A DNA stretch of 64,000 bases from Staphylococcus sp. KG4-3 (GCF_033597815.2 NZ_CP166245.1:2108001-2172000); one strand, 5' to 3'. Shown: positions 1-9,184, numbered from the stretch's first letter. Notes: generated by a model from the sequence alone, not told the origin. Numbers and translations: made by a program.

Positions 1-236
1 TACTTATATTAAAGTGAAGAATCCTTTATACAGAACCATGAAAGAACAATAATAATTGTAGTATCTATTAGAACAATAACTATGTAAGTATCTTGTCTTA
101 GGACATCAAAGAAGCTTTATATAATGTTATTAAAGTTGAAGATTATGAGTGTAAAAATCACTACATTTTAAAAATGCAATATTTGAGTTAATACTTATGT
201 ATATAAATTAATAATTTTCATACATAAATAAAAAAG

Positions 237-273
237 GAGCCTGGGACATAAATAGATGTCTCAGGCTCTTTTT
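237..273. terminator. Bidirectional-looking hairpin terminator
   Basis: The arms GAGCCTGgGACAT (237-249) and ATGTCtCAGGCTC (256-268) pair around a short loop with one mismatch. A T-run follows on the plus strand, and an A-run precedes it (T-run on the minus strand). It shares the CTGGGACA core with the hairpins at 34699 and 44261. Confidence 0.7.
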
Positions 274-275
274 CA

Positions 276-402
276 ATTTGGCAGTAAGTGACTGAATTGA
301 AAATACGCTTATATCAAGCTTTTTTCAATGCTAGTCACTATTGCCGGGGTGGGACTACGAAATCTATGTTAGAAAATTTGATTTCTGTCCCACTCCCCTT
401 TT
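276..402. repeat. Staphylococcal-type intergenic hairpin repeat
   Basis: Two nested inverted repeats are visible. Around 279-346 AGTGACT/AGTCACT and ATTGAAAA/TTTTCAAT pair across a central loop. At 346-398 GGGGTGGGAC pairs with GTCCCACTCCCC, with an inner GAAAT/ATTTC. From memory of staphylococcal genomes this two-hairpin layout recurs between genes. Only one copy lies in this window, so the repeat nature is knowledge-based. It may serve as the 3' end of the asp23 transcript. Confidence 0.55.
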
Positions 403-424
403 ATTTAAATTGGATGGTTCTTAA

Positions 425-925
425 TTATTGTAAACCTTTTTCCTCATTGTTTGAGGATTGGCTTTTTTCATTTTTTTGAGACCATTCTTTTTTAGTCATA
501 ACATCTTCAACGCGCATGTTAACTTCAACTACGTCAAGACCAGTAATATATTTAACTTGTTCTTTAACTAAGTCAGTTACTTTACGGAAGATTTTTGGTG
601 CTGATTCACCATATTCTAATACTACTTTTAAATCAACAGCAGCTTGTTTTTCTCCAACCTCAACGCTAACACCTTGTGTAACATTGTTGTTGCTACCAAA
701 TGAACTAGAAATATTGTCGACGAATCCGCCTTTCATTTCTAAGATACCGCTGACTTCACGTGCAGCAATACCTGCAATTTTTTCGATTACTTCATCTGAG
801 AATGATAATTTATTAGTGAATTGAGGCTCTTGGTTTTGCTGCTCTTGTCTTTTTTCTTGTTCTTTTTCTTGAACTCCTGTTTGATTGTCATAAGCTTGTT
901 TAGCTTTATTGTTGTCTACTGCCAT
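425..925 (-). CDS. asp23: Alkaline shock protein Asp23 (Asp23/Gls24 family)
   Basis: Abundant SigB-dependent envelope-stress protein. In S. aureus it is held at the membrane by AmaP and linked to cell-wall homeostasis. The 166 residues begin with a charged Q/E/K-rich tail (about 1-40), then the compact Asp23 domain (about 40-140) with the typical conserved segment ending in VNMRVEDV, then a charged tail. The ATG has a clean AAAGGAG site. It is last of a tight minus-strand set amaP-DUF2273-asp23, matching the S. aureus operon. I found no SigB box in the 73 bases just upstream, so expression probably comes from the promoter at 1840-1865. Confidence 0.95.
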   Translation of the reverse strand: MAVDNNKAKQAYDNQTGVQEKEQEKRQEQQNQEPQFTNKLSFSDEVIEKIAGIAAREVSGILEMKGGFVDNISSSFGSNNNVTQGVSVEVGEKQAAVDLKVVLEYGESAPKIFRKVTDLVKEQVKYITGLDVVEVNMRVEDVMTKKEWSQKNEKSQSSNNEEKGLQ

Positions 926-998
926 ATTGCATTCTCCTTTACCTTATATAATTTGTTTAAAATTTTTAATTGCATTAGAATTCATAAAATTTAATCGA

Positions 999-1238
999 TT
1001 AACTCCATCGATTAAGAAAATTTAAAAAGTCTTGCTTACGGTCTTTAGTATACCCAACTCCAATTCCAATCAAACATAATACTAGAATTAAAATTGTACT
1101 CCAGAAACCTAAAGTTAAAAATAATATTGCTATGATTAGAAATGCTAAGAAACCAATGATTCTCCATTTAAACGTTTTGAAAAATTCAACAATTTCTTGC
1201 GTAGAATCTTGTCCATTTTGGTTATTATTGTTAGCCAT
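999..1238 (-). CDS. DUF2273 small membrane protein of the asp23 operon
   Basis: A 79-residue protein with a polar Asn/Gln-rich N-terminus and two adjacent hydrophobic segments (about 26-45 and 48-65), followed by a basic C-terminus. Length, topology and position between amaP and asp23 match the DUF2273 protein in staphylococcal asp23 operons. Its biochemical role is unknown; a part in tethering Asp23/AmaP at the membrane is inference. The gap to amaP is 12 bases, which suggests co-transcription. Confidence 0.85.
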   Translation of the reverse strand: MANNNNQNGQDSTQEIVEFFKTFKWRIIGFLAFLIIAILFLTLGFWSTILILVLCLIGIGVGYTKDRKQDFLNFLNRWS

Positions 1239-1250
1239 GATAACCCTCCC

Positions 1251-1787
1251 TTACAACACACGTTTGCCTGAGGTTTTTTGATCTCTAACATTAACCTCTA
1301 ATTTTGATACTGGTAATTCTGTAAAATGCTCGACATTTTGCTTGATGTCATTTCTAATCTCTTCAGTTAAAGAATTAACCTGAACATCACCAGGAACAAA
1401 GAAATCTGCTTTTAAAGCAATATGCGATTTCTTTTTCTTGTTATAAAGTTTTGCAATCACGTTTGGTTGACGTATTTGATCATATTGCGTAAGTGTATCG
1501 TATGCAGATTTTTCAACTGCTTTTCTCGATACATAAATATGACCATCTTCGAAATCTTTATATAGTCCGGGTTTTCTATACGTAGGTTTAAACAAGCTGA
1601 ATACTAATATAAGACCAATAATAATAAGTAGCGCTGCTAAACCAATTAGCGTTGGTTCAAACCAGTTAAACTGATTAAAATAGTCTTGATACTGGCTAAT
1701 TCTAGAATCTTGAATATACATAAAGAGTAAAAATCCAACGATTACTACAATTAATATGCCTAGGATAAAATTCTTTAGTCGTTTCAC
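1251..1787 (-). CDS. amaP: Alkaline shock membrane anchor AmaP
   Basis: Membrane anchor for Asp23. Two transmembrane helices lie near the N-terminus (roughly residues 5-27 and 45-66). They are followed by a cytoplasmic domain of about 110 residues related to the Asp23 fold, whose C-terminal part contains KLEVNVRD. I chose the GTG at 1787 (product starts MKRLKNF, 178 residues) because AGGAGG lies 11 bases upstream; the longer frame from 1799 would leave no spacer. The gene follows a SigB-type promoter and precedes DUF2273 and asp23, as in S. aureus. Confidence 0.88.
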   Translation of the reverse strand: MKRLKNFILGILIVVIVGFLLFMYIQDSRISQYQDYFNQFNWFEPTLIGLAALLIIIGLILVFSLFKPTYRKPGLYKDFEDGHIYVSRKAVEKSAYDTLTQYDQIRQPNVIAKLYNKKKKSHIALKADFFVPGDVQVNSLTEEIRNDIKQNVEHFTELPVSKLEVNVRDQKTSGKRVL

Positions 1788-1839
1788 CTCGTATGACACC
1801 TCCTATGCTTTGTTAATATGTACTTGTCATACAGAACTA

Positions 1840-1865
1840 CTACCCTTAAAAAAATTCTTAGAAAC
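1840..1865 (-). promoter_or_regulatory. SigB-type promoter for amaP-DUF2273-asp23
   Basis: On the minus strand GTTTCT, then 14 bases, then GGGTAG. This fits the staphylococcal SigB consensus GTTTAA-N12-15-GGGTAT at seven of the eight core positions GTTT and GGGT/A. It lies about 50 bases upstream of the chosen amaP start, and the asp23 operon of S. aureus is a classic SigB regulon member. It separates the asp23 genes from opuD2. Confidence 0.75.
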
Positions 1866-1921
1866 ATTTTTATTGAATTTTATTTTTAACTTTTATTACA
1901 AAACAAATTTTTTAGACCATT

Positions 1922-3505
1922 TTATTGTTTACCCTTTGTTACTTGATCAGCTAGTTCTGGATGATTTGCAATACGATATTGTAATAGTTTGTCGTCTGAT
2001 ATGAGCAACTTATTACTCGGTCTTGGCTTTTCAATCGCTAATGATTTAAAAAGTGACCATATCATAAATATAATGACAATCGAAAATGGTAAAGCAGCAA
2101 TAATTAATAAGTTTTGTATAGATTGCGTACCGCCTGTGTATATCATAATCATTGCAAATAAAGCTAATATGATACCCCAGCTAACTTTTACAATGCCTTT
2201 AGGATTAATACTACCTTTAGAACTCAACATACCCAAAACGTATGTCGCTGAGTCTGCTGAAGTTACAAAGAAAATCATAATCACAATTAATGTCACTATA
2301 CTTAACAAGAACCCTAGTGGGAAATGTTCTAAAGTTGCAAATGTAGCAGTCTCTGTTGCCTCTTTCGCAATGTCTGCAATACCATGTTGCTGTAAATAAG
2401 TAGCAGACGCTCCAAATACTGCAAAGAATAAGAAACAAACTAGCGCTGGTACAAATAAAACGCCCAAAATAAATTCTTTAATCGTTCTACCTCTTGAAAC
2501 ACGAGCAATAAATATACCAACAAATGGAGCCCATGAAATCCACCAGGCCCAGTAAAAAATCGTCCATTGTTGTAACCATTGGAATTTTTCTCCACCTGAT
2601 TGTGGAATACGTAAACTCATATTAAAGAAATTTGCAATGTAATCACCAAGTGAATTGGTAAAGGTATTTAGTATAGTTAAAGTTGGACCTACACAAAATA
2701 ATACGATGAGTACTAGAAAAGCGAGTATCATATTGATATTACTCAATGTTTTGATTCCTTTATTAATACCTGACCAAGCTGACCACGTGAATAAAATCGT
2801 TGCTAAAACAATAATAATTACCTGAGTTGTAAAGTTTGAAGGTATATCAAATAAAAAATTCAATCCTTCATTAATCTGTAACGCGCCGAATCCAAGTGTT
2901 GCTGCTACACCTGTAACAGTAGCGATAATTGCTAAAACATCAATCGAACCACCTATTGGTCCTCTCATCATTTTAGAGCCTAATATCGGTGTTAACGTCG
3001 CACTTACTAATCCCGGATAACCTTTGTGAAAATTAAAATAAGCAAAGATTAGTCCAACTATGCCGTAAACTGCCCAAGCATGGACACCCCAATGAAAGAA
3101 TGAGAATTGCATGGCATCATTAATTGCAGCTTGCGTACCTGCTTTATGTAAAGGCGTTAACGTAAATGCATGACTAATTGGCTCTGCTGTAGTCCAAAAG
3201 ACTAGTCCTATCCCCATACCAGCACTAAATAACATAGCAAACCAAGATTTCAATGAGAATTCTGGATCCTCTCCATCTTCACCTAATGTTATTGATGAAT
3301 ATCTAGAGAATAATAGATATACACATACAATTAATATGACAAGTACTAGTAATAAGTAGTACCAACCAAAATTTAATGCAATAAAATTTGTAATATTTTG
3401 TGTGACTGTTTCTAGTTGTTTTGGCAATATTGCACCGTATACAACAAACAGTGTACAAATTGATAATGCTACCCAAAATACAACCGTTAATCTGTTTAAA
3501 CGCAT
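1922..3505 (-). CDS. opuD2: BCCT-family glycine betaine transporter OpuD2
   Basis: Sodium-coupled uptake of glycine betaine or a related osmolyte across the membrane. About twelve hydrophobic helices are visible over roughly 528 residues, the normal BCCT length. The family signature around residues 310-335 is clear: an aromatic-rich WTIFYWAWWISWAPFVG segment followed by RVSRGRT. The start is uncertain: ATG at 3505 (MRLNRL) has GGGAG 14 bases upstream, while a GTG at 3520 abuts the same GGGA with no spacer. The gene precedes the asp23 operon as in S. aureus. The transported substrate is inferred from the family. Confidence 0.9.
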   Translation of the reverse strand: MRLNRLTVVFWVALSICTLFVVYGAILPKQLETVTQNITNFIALNFGWYYLLLVLVILIVCVYLLFSRYSSITLGEDGEDPEFSLKSWFAMLFSAGMGIGLVFWTTAEPISHAFTLTPLHKAGTQAAINDAMQFSFFHWGVHAWAVYGIVGLIFAYFNFHKGYPGLVSATLTPILGSKMMRGPIGGSIDVLAIIATVTGVAATLGFGALQINEGLNFLFDIPSNFTTQVIIIVLATILFTWSAWSGINKGIKTLSNINMILAFLVLIVLFCVGPTLTILNTFTNSLGDYIANFFNMSLRIPQSGGEKFQWLQQWTIFYWAWWISWAPFVGIFIARVSRGRTIKEFILGVLFVPALVCFLFFAVFGASATYLQQHGIADIAKEATETATFATLEHFPLGFLLSIVTLIVIMIFFVTSADSATYVLGMLSSKGSINPKGIVKVSWGIILALFAMIMIYTGGTQSIQNLLIIAALPFSIVIIFMIWSLFKSLAIEKPRPSNKLLISDDKLLQYRIANHPELADQVTKGKQ

Positions 3506-3615
3506 GTCAAAATTACACACTCCCTATACTTTTATGTAACTTACATACCCTAACTTATTGCATATATTCGTAAAATTCATAAAATAAATCATATTATAAA
3601 TTTAATATATATTAT

Positions 3616-3674
3616 TTAAAATAAAAAGCATCTTCTTATCCACCATATTATGATGAACTATTGAAGACGCTTAG
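3616..3674 (-). terminator. Rho-independent terminator of the reductase gene
   Basis: On the minus strand AGCGTCTTC pairs with GAAGATGCT (one G-U pair) around a loop of about 35 bases, then TTTTTATTTT follows. It lies between the reductase stop at 3721 and opuD2. Confidence 0.7.
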
Positions 3675-3720
3675 CTTTATATTCATTTTATTTAATTAAT
3701 CATTTTTGTTAATCTTAATT

Positions 3721-4728
3721 TCAAAGTTTAATTACTAGCTTACCTATCATACTTTGATTTTCTAACTTAACATGTGCATCGTACAAGTTTTCAACAGTTA
3801 AGCCATCTATCACTTCATTAACGGTCGGTTTGTATACACCCGTTTCTATTTTTTCAGAAATATCAGTGAGATAATCACGATGTATTTGCATATCTTCAGT
3901 CTCATGAATAGGTCTTGATGACATAAATTCATGTGTAAATGTAATGCTCTTAGGTTTAAGCAAGTTTAAATCTTGGTTATTTTTGAAAGCAACAATCGTT
4001 GCAATCGTACCTCTTGGTTTTACTAATTCAATCATTTTTTCATAATACATATCCGTATCAAAGGTACAGAAAATATAATCCACTTCACTTATTTCATATT
4101 TCTTAAACTCTTCAGCTAAATCATTCTTATGATTTAATACAATATCTGCACCCATATCTTTAGACCATTGGTGTGTTTCCTCACGAGATGCTGTAGTGAT
4201 AACATGTAAGCCATAGTGTTTAGCGATTTGTGTTGCTATGCTTCCTACACCACCAGCCCCATTTATGATTAAAATAGACTTTCCTTTATTTTCTTCTGGA
4301 TTAAAAGATATTTTAAATACATCAAACAGGGTTTCATAAGCTGTTAAACCAGTTAGTGGTAGGCTTGCTGCATCCACATTAGATATATTTTTAGGCTTTT
4401 TCGCTACTAAACGCTCATCGACAATTTGATAAGATTGGTTAGAACCTTGATATTTAGGAGAGCCTGAATAAAAAACTTCATCTCCAACGTTAAAGTGACT
4501 AACATCATCGCCCACTGCTTCTACCACACCTACAGCATCGAAACCTAAAATTCTTGGTGCTTGTTCAACCGCTGTCTTTCTGATTTTTGTATCTACAGGG
4601 TTAACGCTGATTGTTTCAACACGTACTAATAATTCATATTGTTCAGGTTTGGGAGTATCAATAGCAAACTCATAAAATAAATTGCCATCTTCTAGATTAA
4701 AACTTTGATCTGCACCTATTGCTTTCAT
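3721..4728 (-). CDS. Zinc-less medium-chain dehydrogenase/quinone reductase-like oxidoreductase
   Basis: Probably an NADPH-dependent reductase of quinones or enones; the substrate is unknown. The N-terminal GroES-like domain covers about 1-130. A Rossmann domain follows with the nucleotide loop GAGGVGS near residue 156. I see no clustered cysteines of a structural zinc site. ATG at 4728 (MKAIGADQ) is preferred because AGGAG lies 8 bases before it. It follows the next reductase gene by 20 bases in the same direction, so the two probably form an operon; the paralogues share only the general fold. Confidence 0.8.
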   Translation of the reverse strand: MKAIGADQSFNLEDGNLFYEFAIDTPKPEQYELLVRVETISVNPVDTKIRKTAVEQAPRILGFDAVGVVEAVGDDVSHFNVGDEVFYSGSPKYQGSNQSYQIVDERLVAKKPKNISNVDAASLPLTGLTAYETLFDVFKISFNPEENKGKSILIINGAGGVGSIATQIAKHYGLHVITTASREETHQWSKDMGADIVLNHKNDLAEEFKKYEISEVDYIFCTFDTDMYYEKMIELVKPRGTIATIVAFKNNQDLNLLKPKSITFTHEFMSSRPIHETEDMQIHRDYLTDISEKIETGVYKPTVNEVIDGLTVENLYDAHVKLENQSMIGKLVIKL

Positions 4729-4748
4729 CGTACGCACTCCTTTCTTAA

Positions 4749-5756
4749 TTAAACATCATCTGAGACTTGAACAACTTGTTTGCCGAAATTATCACCTGTA
4801 AATAAGTTTCTAAAAGCATTTGGTAAACTATCAAAACCTTTTTTAACAGATGTCTTAGTTTTAATTTTATCTTCTTGAACCCACTGTGCAAGTGCTTTAC
4901 TAGCATTTGGAAAATCATCTGCATAATTAGCAACAATAAACCCTTGCATCAATGCTTGTGATTTAATAATAATTGGTTGTATTCGAGGACCATATTCGAC
5001 TTCTGTATTATTATAACCAGAAATAGCACCGCAAACTGGAATTCTAGCAAATTGATTAAGGTGTTTCATGACCTCATCCGCAATCGTGCCGCCCACGTTT
5101 TCAAAATAGACATCAACGCCATTCGGTACTGCGTTCGCCAATTGTTCAGCAAAATCATTCGCTTGATAGTCTACTCCTACATCAAAGCCTAGTTCTTCAG
5201 TTAAATAATTGGTTTTTTCACTACCACCTGCAATACCCACTACATGAGCGCCTTTTAATTTTGCTATTTGACCTACAACTGAGCCAACTGCACCTGAGGC
5301 AGCTGAAACTACAACAGTCTCACCTTCTTGTGGTTGTCCTATTTTTAGTAAGCCATGATAAGCTGTCTGTCCGGTCATACCTAAAACACTAAGATACAGA
5401 TATAAAGGAATGTCAGTTTGACTTACTTTAATAGCATGCTTGGCCTTTATATTCACTATTTTTTGCCATGGAAACGTACCAGTAACAATGTCACCTTTTG
5501 TAAATCCATCTACACTTGACTCAATAACTCTCCCTACTACATGACCATTCATTGGTTCGTCTAATTCGAATGGGGCTACATATGATTCACTATCATCCAT
5601 ACGACCACGCATGTAAGGGTCTACTGAAATATATAACGATTCTATTTGAATTTCATCTTGCTTTGGTCCATCTACCTCAACAGTTTCATATCTAAATACA
5701 TCATCGGATGGGATCCCTTCAGGTCTTTTTGCCAATACAATTCTTTCTGTATTCAT
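4749..5756 (-). CDS. NADP-dependent medium-chain reductase (leukotriene B4 dehydrogenase/YfmJ type)
   Basis: Predicted double-bond reductase of enones or aldehydes, cytoplasmic. The 335 residues have an N-terminal catalytic domain containing [10 protein letters not shown] (about 50-59) and a Rossmann domain with [15 protein letters not shown] near 150-164, both typical of the zinc-independent LTB4DH/CurA group. ATG at 5756 (MNTERI) is preceded by GGAGGTAAT; the longer frame begins within that ribosome site. It is first of a two-gene operon with the reductase at 3721-4728 and is divergent from the flavin oxidoreductase at 5906. Confidence 0.82.
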   Translation of the reverse strand: MNTERIVLAKRPEGIPSDDVFRYETVEVDGPKQDEIQIESLYISVDPYMRGRMDDSESYVAPFELDEPMNGHVVGRVIESSVDGFTKGDIVTGTFPWQKIVNIKAKHAIKVSQTDIPLYLYLSVLGMTGQTAYHGLLKIGQPQEGETVVVSAASGAVGSVVGQIAKLKGAHVVGIAGGSEKTNYLTEELGFDVGVDYQANDFAEQLANAVPNGVDVYFENVGGTIADEVMKHLNQFARIPVCGAISGYNNTEVEYGPRIQPIIIKSQALMQGFIVANYADDFPNASKALAQWVQEDKIKTKTSVKKGFDSLPNAFRNLFTGDNFGKQVVQVSDDV

Positions 5757-5785
5757 TATATTACCTCCATTCATTGTTTGACTTT

Positions 5786-5814
5786 ATTCTAAAGGGATAC
5801 TTTTCATCAATCAA
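5786..5814 (-). promoter_or_regulatory. SigA-type promoter for the two reductase genes
   Basis: On the minus strand TTGATT, 17 bases, TAGAAT. It lies 30 bases upstream of the start at 5756. Confidence 0.6.
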
Positions 5815-5905
5815 TCAAATCGCTTATTTAATACTTCAATAACGTGTTATGCTATTGCTAATTTATAAAACATTTTTTCGTTTTATTACGTTAGGAGATT
5901 GTACA

Positions 5906-6913
5906 TTGAAACTTAGTATTTTAGATTACGTGCCAATATTTGAAGGACGTACCGCTACTCAAGCATTAAATCATGCTGTTGAATTAGCTCAATTAGCTGA
6001 AAAGCTAAATTACACACGTTATTGGGTTGCTGAACATCATCAAGTCTTTTCAGTAGCATCCAGTGCACCTGAAATGATTATGATGTCATTATTAGAAAAT
6101 ACTAACTCAATTCAAATTGGAAGTGGTGGTGTTATGTTACCACATTATAGTGCTTATAAAGTGGCTGAAGTATTTAAAACTATGGAAGCTAGACACCCCG
6201 GCAGAGTCAACTTAGGTACTGGCCATTCTAAGAGTTATAAAAATGTAAATAAAGCTTTGAATGAACATAAAACAATACCCGTTGATTATGAGAATCAAAT
6301 TGATGATTTGTTATCTTATTTTAATAGTGACAGTCACAACGATATAAATCAGCACTATAAAAATTTATATGCGATGCCACTCATCAACACTAAGCCTAAT
6401 ATGTTTATTTTGGGTACAAGTAAAAAAAGTGCTTCACTTGCTGCTATTAGAGGATTACCTTTTGTTATTGCCAATATGGGACAAGATAAAAAACAAATCA
6501 AATCTGTAATAACCCATTACCGTTCTTCATTCAAAGCACAACATCCTTTACATCAGCCTTATGTCATCATGACTTCTTTTGTAATTACGGCAGATAATAA
6601 ATATCAGTGCGAAGATTTAGCTAATGCGTTTCATTTGTGGTTATTACGTATTGGTTATTTAAACCAACCAAAATTCTATCCCTCTGTGAACTATGCAAAA
6701 CAAAAATCATTTTCTTCTAGAGAAATTGAAAAAATGAATCAACACAATAACCGAGTCATAGTAGGTTCAGCTAATGAAGTCATCTCCAAATTAAAAGTAA
6801 TGTTGACTGACTTTGATGTTGATGAAATTATGATTCAACCACATGTTTATGGAGAAGATAATAGAAAACAATTAATTCAATTACTCGCAACAGAGAACTT
6901 TAAGAATAAATAA
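5906..6913 (+). CDS. LLM-class (luciferase-like) flavin-dependent oxidoreductase
   Basis: Predicted FMN-dependent monooxygenase or oxidoreductase of the bacterial luciferase superfamily; the substrate is unknown. The fold is recognised from the N-terminal LSILDYVP, the RYWVAEHH strand/loop (about 38-45), IGSGGVMLPHYS (about 72-83) and the C-terminal VGSANEV. The 335-residue product starts at TTG 5906 (MKLSILDY), which has TTAGGAG in proper spacing; upstream frame residues lack homologous character. It is divergent from the two reductases, which may indicate a shared detoxification theme (inference). Confidence 0.82.
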   Translation: MKLSILDYVPIFEGRTATQALNHAVELAQLAEKLNYTRYWVAEHHQVFSVASSAPEMIMMSLLENTNSIQIGSGGVMLPHYSAYKVAEVFKTMEARHPGRVNLGTGHSKSYKNVNKALNEHKTIPVDYENQIDDLLSYFNSDSHNDINQHYKNLYAMPLINTKPNMFILGTSKKSASLAAIRGLPFVIANMGQDKKQIKSVITHYRSSFKAQHPLHQPYVIMTSFVITADNKYQCEDLANAFHLWLLRIGYLNQPKFYPSVNYAKQKSFSSREIEKMNQHNNRVIVGSANEVISKLKVMLTDFDVDEIMIQPHVYGEDNRKQLIQLLATENFKNK

Positions 6914-6958
6914 AAGGCACTTACACATATAGTAAAGCTGATGTGTAAGCGCCTTTTG
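6911..6958. terminator. Bidirectional terminator
   Basis: AAAGGCaCTTACACAT pairs with ATGTGTAAGcGCCTTTT around a 12-base loop. T-runs lie on both flanks. It starts right at the stop codon of the flavin oxidoreductase and faces the convergent DUF915 hydrolase gene. Confidence 0.85.
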
Positions 6959-7034
6959 CTTAATATATAGAATACAAGCAGTTGACCTCTTGTATAAATG
7001 TTACAAAATCAATATATTAAATAGTACTTTAAAT

Positions 7035-7901
7035 TTATTTCCCCCATAGAAATTGATTCATTTTATCGGTGACATAAGTATTATCATGAAGTTCACTATG
7101 ATCAGCTTTTTTTCCGGTTACTTTAAATTCTTCATAACTACTTACTTTATCATCAACTAAATACCTTAATGATTTAGACGAAACATTGGTAACTCGATTA
7201 TCAGAATGCGTGCCATCCTCTATATCACCATAAATATTCAGCACTTTTGTAGTTTCTGGATATGACTTTTTCATAGGCAACAAATCTTTATATGCTTTTA
7301 GCATTTTATTAGGTTTACCATCTTCATCTAATTTAACATCTAAATCAAGCCCATCTATGTCAACTTCACCATTAAAATTACCTGCTAAACTTACTTGTTT
7401 ATTTAGTTTGGGTAAGTTCTGATTATCACCATAATTCAACATATAGTAGCTGAAAGATTGATTACCCATAGAATGTGCGACAAAATTAAACTGATCAAAG
7501 TGATGTTGGCTCATCGTAGCGATGATAACTTGTTGAATCCATTGCGCATTTTTATTTAAACCTTTATTTGTATTATCTTCTAATATAATCTCAATAATTG
7601 GATTCTTTGCATCAGGTGATAATTCTCCTTCGAATGTCACCGTTCCCTCTTTAGAAACTTTTGCTTTGATTACTTCTCCTGTAATTTCTTTTTGTACTGC
7701 AGAATTAATCATGTACTTTATAGAATTCTCTGTTCCACCATAACCATGTAAATAAAATGTAGGTATATTAGTATACTTATAATTATTTTCTTTATATTGA
7801 CTATATGTTTTAAAGGCTGAAATCAAAACAATGACAAATAAAATAAATGCGATTAATACAATTGTCAGATATATATTAGTCTTACGTTTGTTAATCTTCA
7901 T
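7035..7901 (-). CDS. DUF915-type alpha/beta hydrolase with N-terminal membrane anchor
   Basis: Predicted surface or secreted lipase/esterase-like hydrolase with unknown substrate. An N-terminal basic segment and hydrophobic helix (about 11-31) act as signal anchor. The hydrolase starts with TFYLHGYGGT (oxyanion-loop HG), carries the nucleophile elbow AHSMGN near residue 143, and has an acid/His region near the C-terminus (GTHSDNRV, and ADHSELHDN). The 288-residue length fits DUF915. It is a single gene between two terminators, with ribosome site CGAGGT. Confidence 0.8.
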   Translation of the reverse strand: MKINKRKTNIYLTIVLIAFILFVIVLISAFKTYSQYKENNYKYTNIPTFYLHGYGGTENSIKYMINSAVQKEITGEVIKAKVSKEGTVTFEGELSPDAKNPIIEIILEDNTNKGLNKNAQWIQQVIIATMSQHHFDQFNFVAHSMGNQSFSYYMLNYGDNQNLPKLNKQVSLAGNFNGEVDIDGLDLDVKLDEDGKPNKMLKAYKDLLPMKKSYPETTKVLNIYGDIEDGTHSDNRVTNVSSKSLRYLVDDKVSSYEEFKVTGKKADHSELHDNTYVTDKMNQFLWGK

Positions 7902-8004
7902 ATAAATACCTCGAATTTAAAATTGTGTCCTATTATTTATATTATGACACTTTACATGATTAGTCATTCATTTTGATACAAATAAATAGTATTAAAATAA
8001 AACA

Positions 8005-8034
8005 AAAAAACTTCCCAATTTCTTGGGAAGTTTA
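8005..8034 (-). terminator. Terminator of rplM-rpsI
   Basis: On the minus strand AAACTTCCCAA-GAAA-TTGGGAAGTTT is followed directly by TTTTGTTTT. It is a perfect 11-base-pair stem about 85 bases after the rpsI stop. Confidence 0.9.
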
Positions 8035-8119
8035 AACGTTTGTTTGATTGAACACAAATTGCTATAGAACTTGTGTACCAAATCTGTAAGCAAATTGAAT
8101 TCGCAACAGTTTGGTAATA

Positions 8120-8512
8120 TTAACGTTTTGAGAATTGAGGTGAACGACGAGCTTTTTTAAGACCTGGTTTTTTACGTTCTTTCATACGAGGATCACGAGT
8201 AAGTAATCCAGCGCGTTTTAAAGAACCTCTGTATTCAGGATCAGCTTCTAATAATGCACGTGAAATTCCGTGACGGATTGCTTGAGCTTGTCCAGTAAAT
8301 CCTCCACCATGAACGTTAACTAATACATCATAGTTACCTTTAGTTTCTGTTACATCAAATGCTTGGTTAATGTCTAAAATTAATGATTCGAATGGTAAAT
8401 AACTACGTACATCACGGCCGTTAACAGTAATGTTACCTTCACCTGGTACTAAACGGACACGTGCTACTGAGTTTTTACGACGGCCTGTGCCTTTATATTC
8501 AACTTGTGCCAA
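8120..8512 (-). CDS. rpsI: 30S ribosomal protein S9
   Basis: Small-subunit head protein whose C-terminal tail reaches the P-site tRNA. The 130-residue length and the N-terminal [14 protein letters not shown] are diagnostic, as is the basic tail ending SPQFSKR whose terminal Lys-Arg contacts tRNA. It lies 19 bases after rplM and is co-transcribed with it. Confidence 0.98.
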   Translation of the reverse strand: MAQVEYKGTGRRKNSVARVRLVPGEGNITVNGRDVRSYLPFESLILDINQAFDVTETKGNYDVLVNVHGGGFTGQAQAIRHGISRALLEADPEYRGSLKRAGLLTRDPRMKERKKPGLKKARRSPQFSKR

Positions 8513-8531
8513 TGTAATTTCCTCCTTTTAA

Positions 8532-8969
8532 TTAACCACGTAACTCGTAGTTTTCTGGTTGTTGTGCAGCGTGTGGATGTTCAGCGCCACCATATACAAA
8601 TAATTTTTTACCTTGTTTTTCGCCTAAACGTGTGCTTGGAAGCATACCTTTAATTGAATTTTCAAGTAAACGTTCTGGGTTGTTAGCTTTTAACTCACCA
8701 GCTGAAACTGATTTGATACCACCTGGATGATTTGAGTGACGATAGTACATTTTATCGCGCTCTTTGTTACCAGTGAAGTGGATTTTTGAAGCATTAACGA
8801 CGATTACATAATCACCTGTATCAACGTGTGGTGTATAAGTTACTTTATTTTTACCGCGTAAAATAGCTGCTACTTCTGATGATAAACGACCAAGTGTTTT
8901 ACCTTCAGCATCAATAACATACCATTTGCGCTCAATGTTTGATTCATTAGCCATAAATGTTTGACGCAT
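8532..8969 (-). CDS. rplM: 50S ribosomal protein L13
   Basis: Early-assembly large-subunit protein. The 145 residues show [20 protein letters not shown] near the N-terminus and the family signature around IKGMLP (about 107-112), plus the C-terminal [14 protein letters not shown]. The ATG is preceded by TAGGAGGACAATTATATGC. The roughly 170-base 5' leader with a promoter at 9141-9169 separates it from truA and suggests leader-mediated control. Confidence 0.98.
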   Translation of the reverse strand: MRQTFMANESNIERKWYVIDAEGKTLGRLSSEVAAILRGKNKVTYTPHVDTGDYVIVVNASKIHFTGNKERDKMYYRHSNHPGGIKSVSAGELKANNPERLLENSIKGMLPSTRLGEKQGKKLFVYGGAEHPHAAQQPENYELRG

Positions 8970-9135
8970 ATAATTGTCCTCCTAGAGTAAATAAATGTCT
9001 CTTAAATTAATAGTTTATACTTACTAAATCTTAAATTTCATCTATTTTTTTAAATAGTTTGTTTCTACGTGCTTCTATATCTTGTAACACAATAAGATTC
9101 CGGGGCTTATCGTGGGTGATATAAAACAATACCGT
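8970..9135 (-). promoter_or_regulatory. Candidate L13-type leader RNA of rplM-rpsI
   Basis: The transcript from the promoter at 9141-9169 would carry about 165 untranslated bases. A clear hairpin ATAAG-N9-CTTAT with a GC-rich loop sits at 9091-9111, preceded on the RNA by CACCCACG. Firmicutes rplM genes commonly carry an L13 leader that binds its own product. Membership is inferred from position, because I cannot run a covariance model. Confidence 0.5.
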
Positions 9136-9140
9136 TAGTA

Positions 9141-9169
9141 ATCGTATAATTTTTTTGTCATTTTGTCAA
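9141..9169 (-). promoter_or_regulatory. SigA promoter of rplM-rpsI
   Basis: On the minus strand a consensus TTGACA (9164-9169), a 17-base spacer, then TACGAT (9141-9146). It sits just after the truA stop, so rplM-rpsI can be transcribed independently of the ribosomal superoperon. Confidence 0.75.
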
Positions 9170-9184
9170 CGACATTTAACAATT

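Larger units (their letters stand above)
1..424. other. Gene-free AT-rich intergenic region downstream of asp23
   Basis: I see no credible reading frame in this stretch. Positions 1-228 are AT-rich without recognisable structure. From about 229 onward there is a strong hairpin and then a longer hairpin-rich element (listed separately), which resemble staphylococcal dispersed intergenic repeats. asp23 enters from the right on the minus strand, so its transcript would run into this region. Confidence 0.6.

Noticed and set aside
288..479. A 63-residue plus-strand reading frame over the asp23 3' region
   Set aside because: It runs through an intergenic hairpin repeat and into the antisense of asp23, has no ribosome site and no recognisable protein character.
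3545..3570. Possible SigB promoter for opuD2 (GGGTAT on the minus strand)
   Set aside because: The -10-like GGGTAT is present but no GTTT element lies 12-16 bases upstream.
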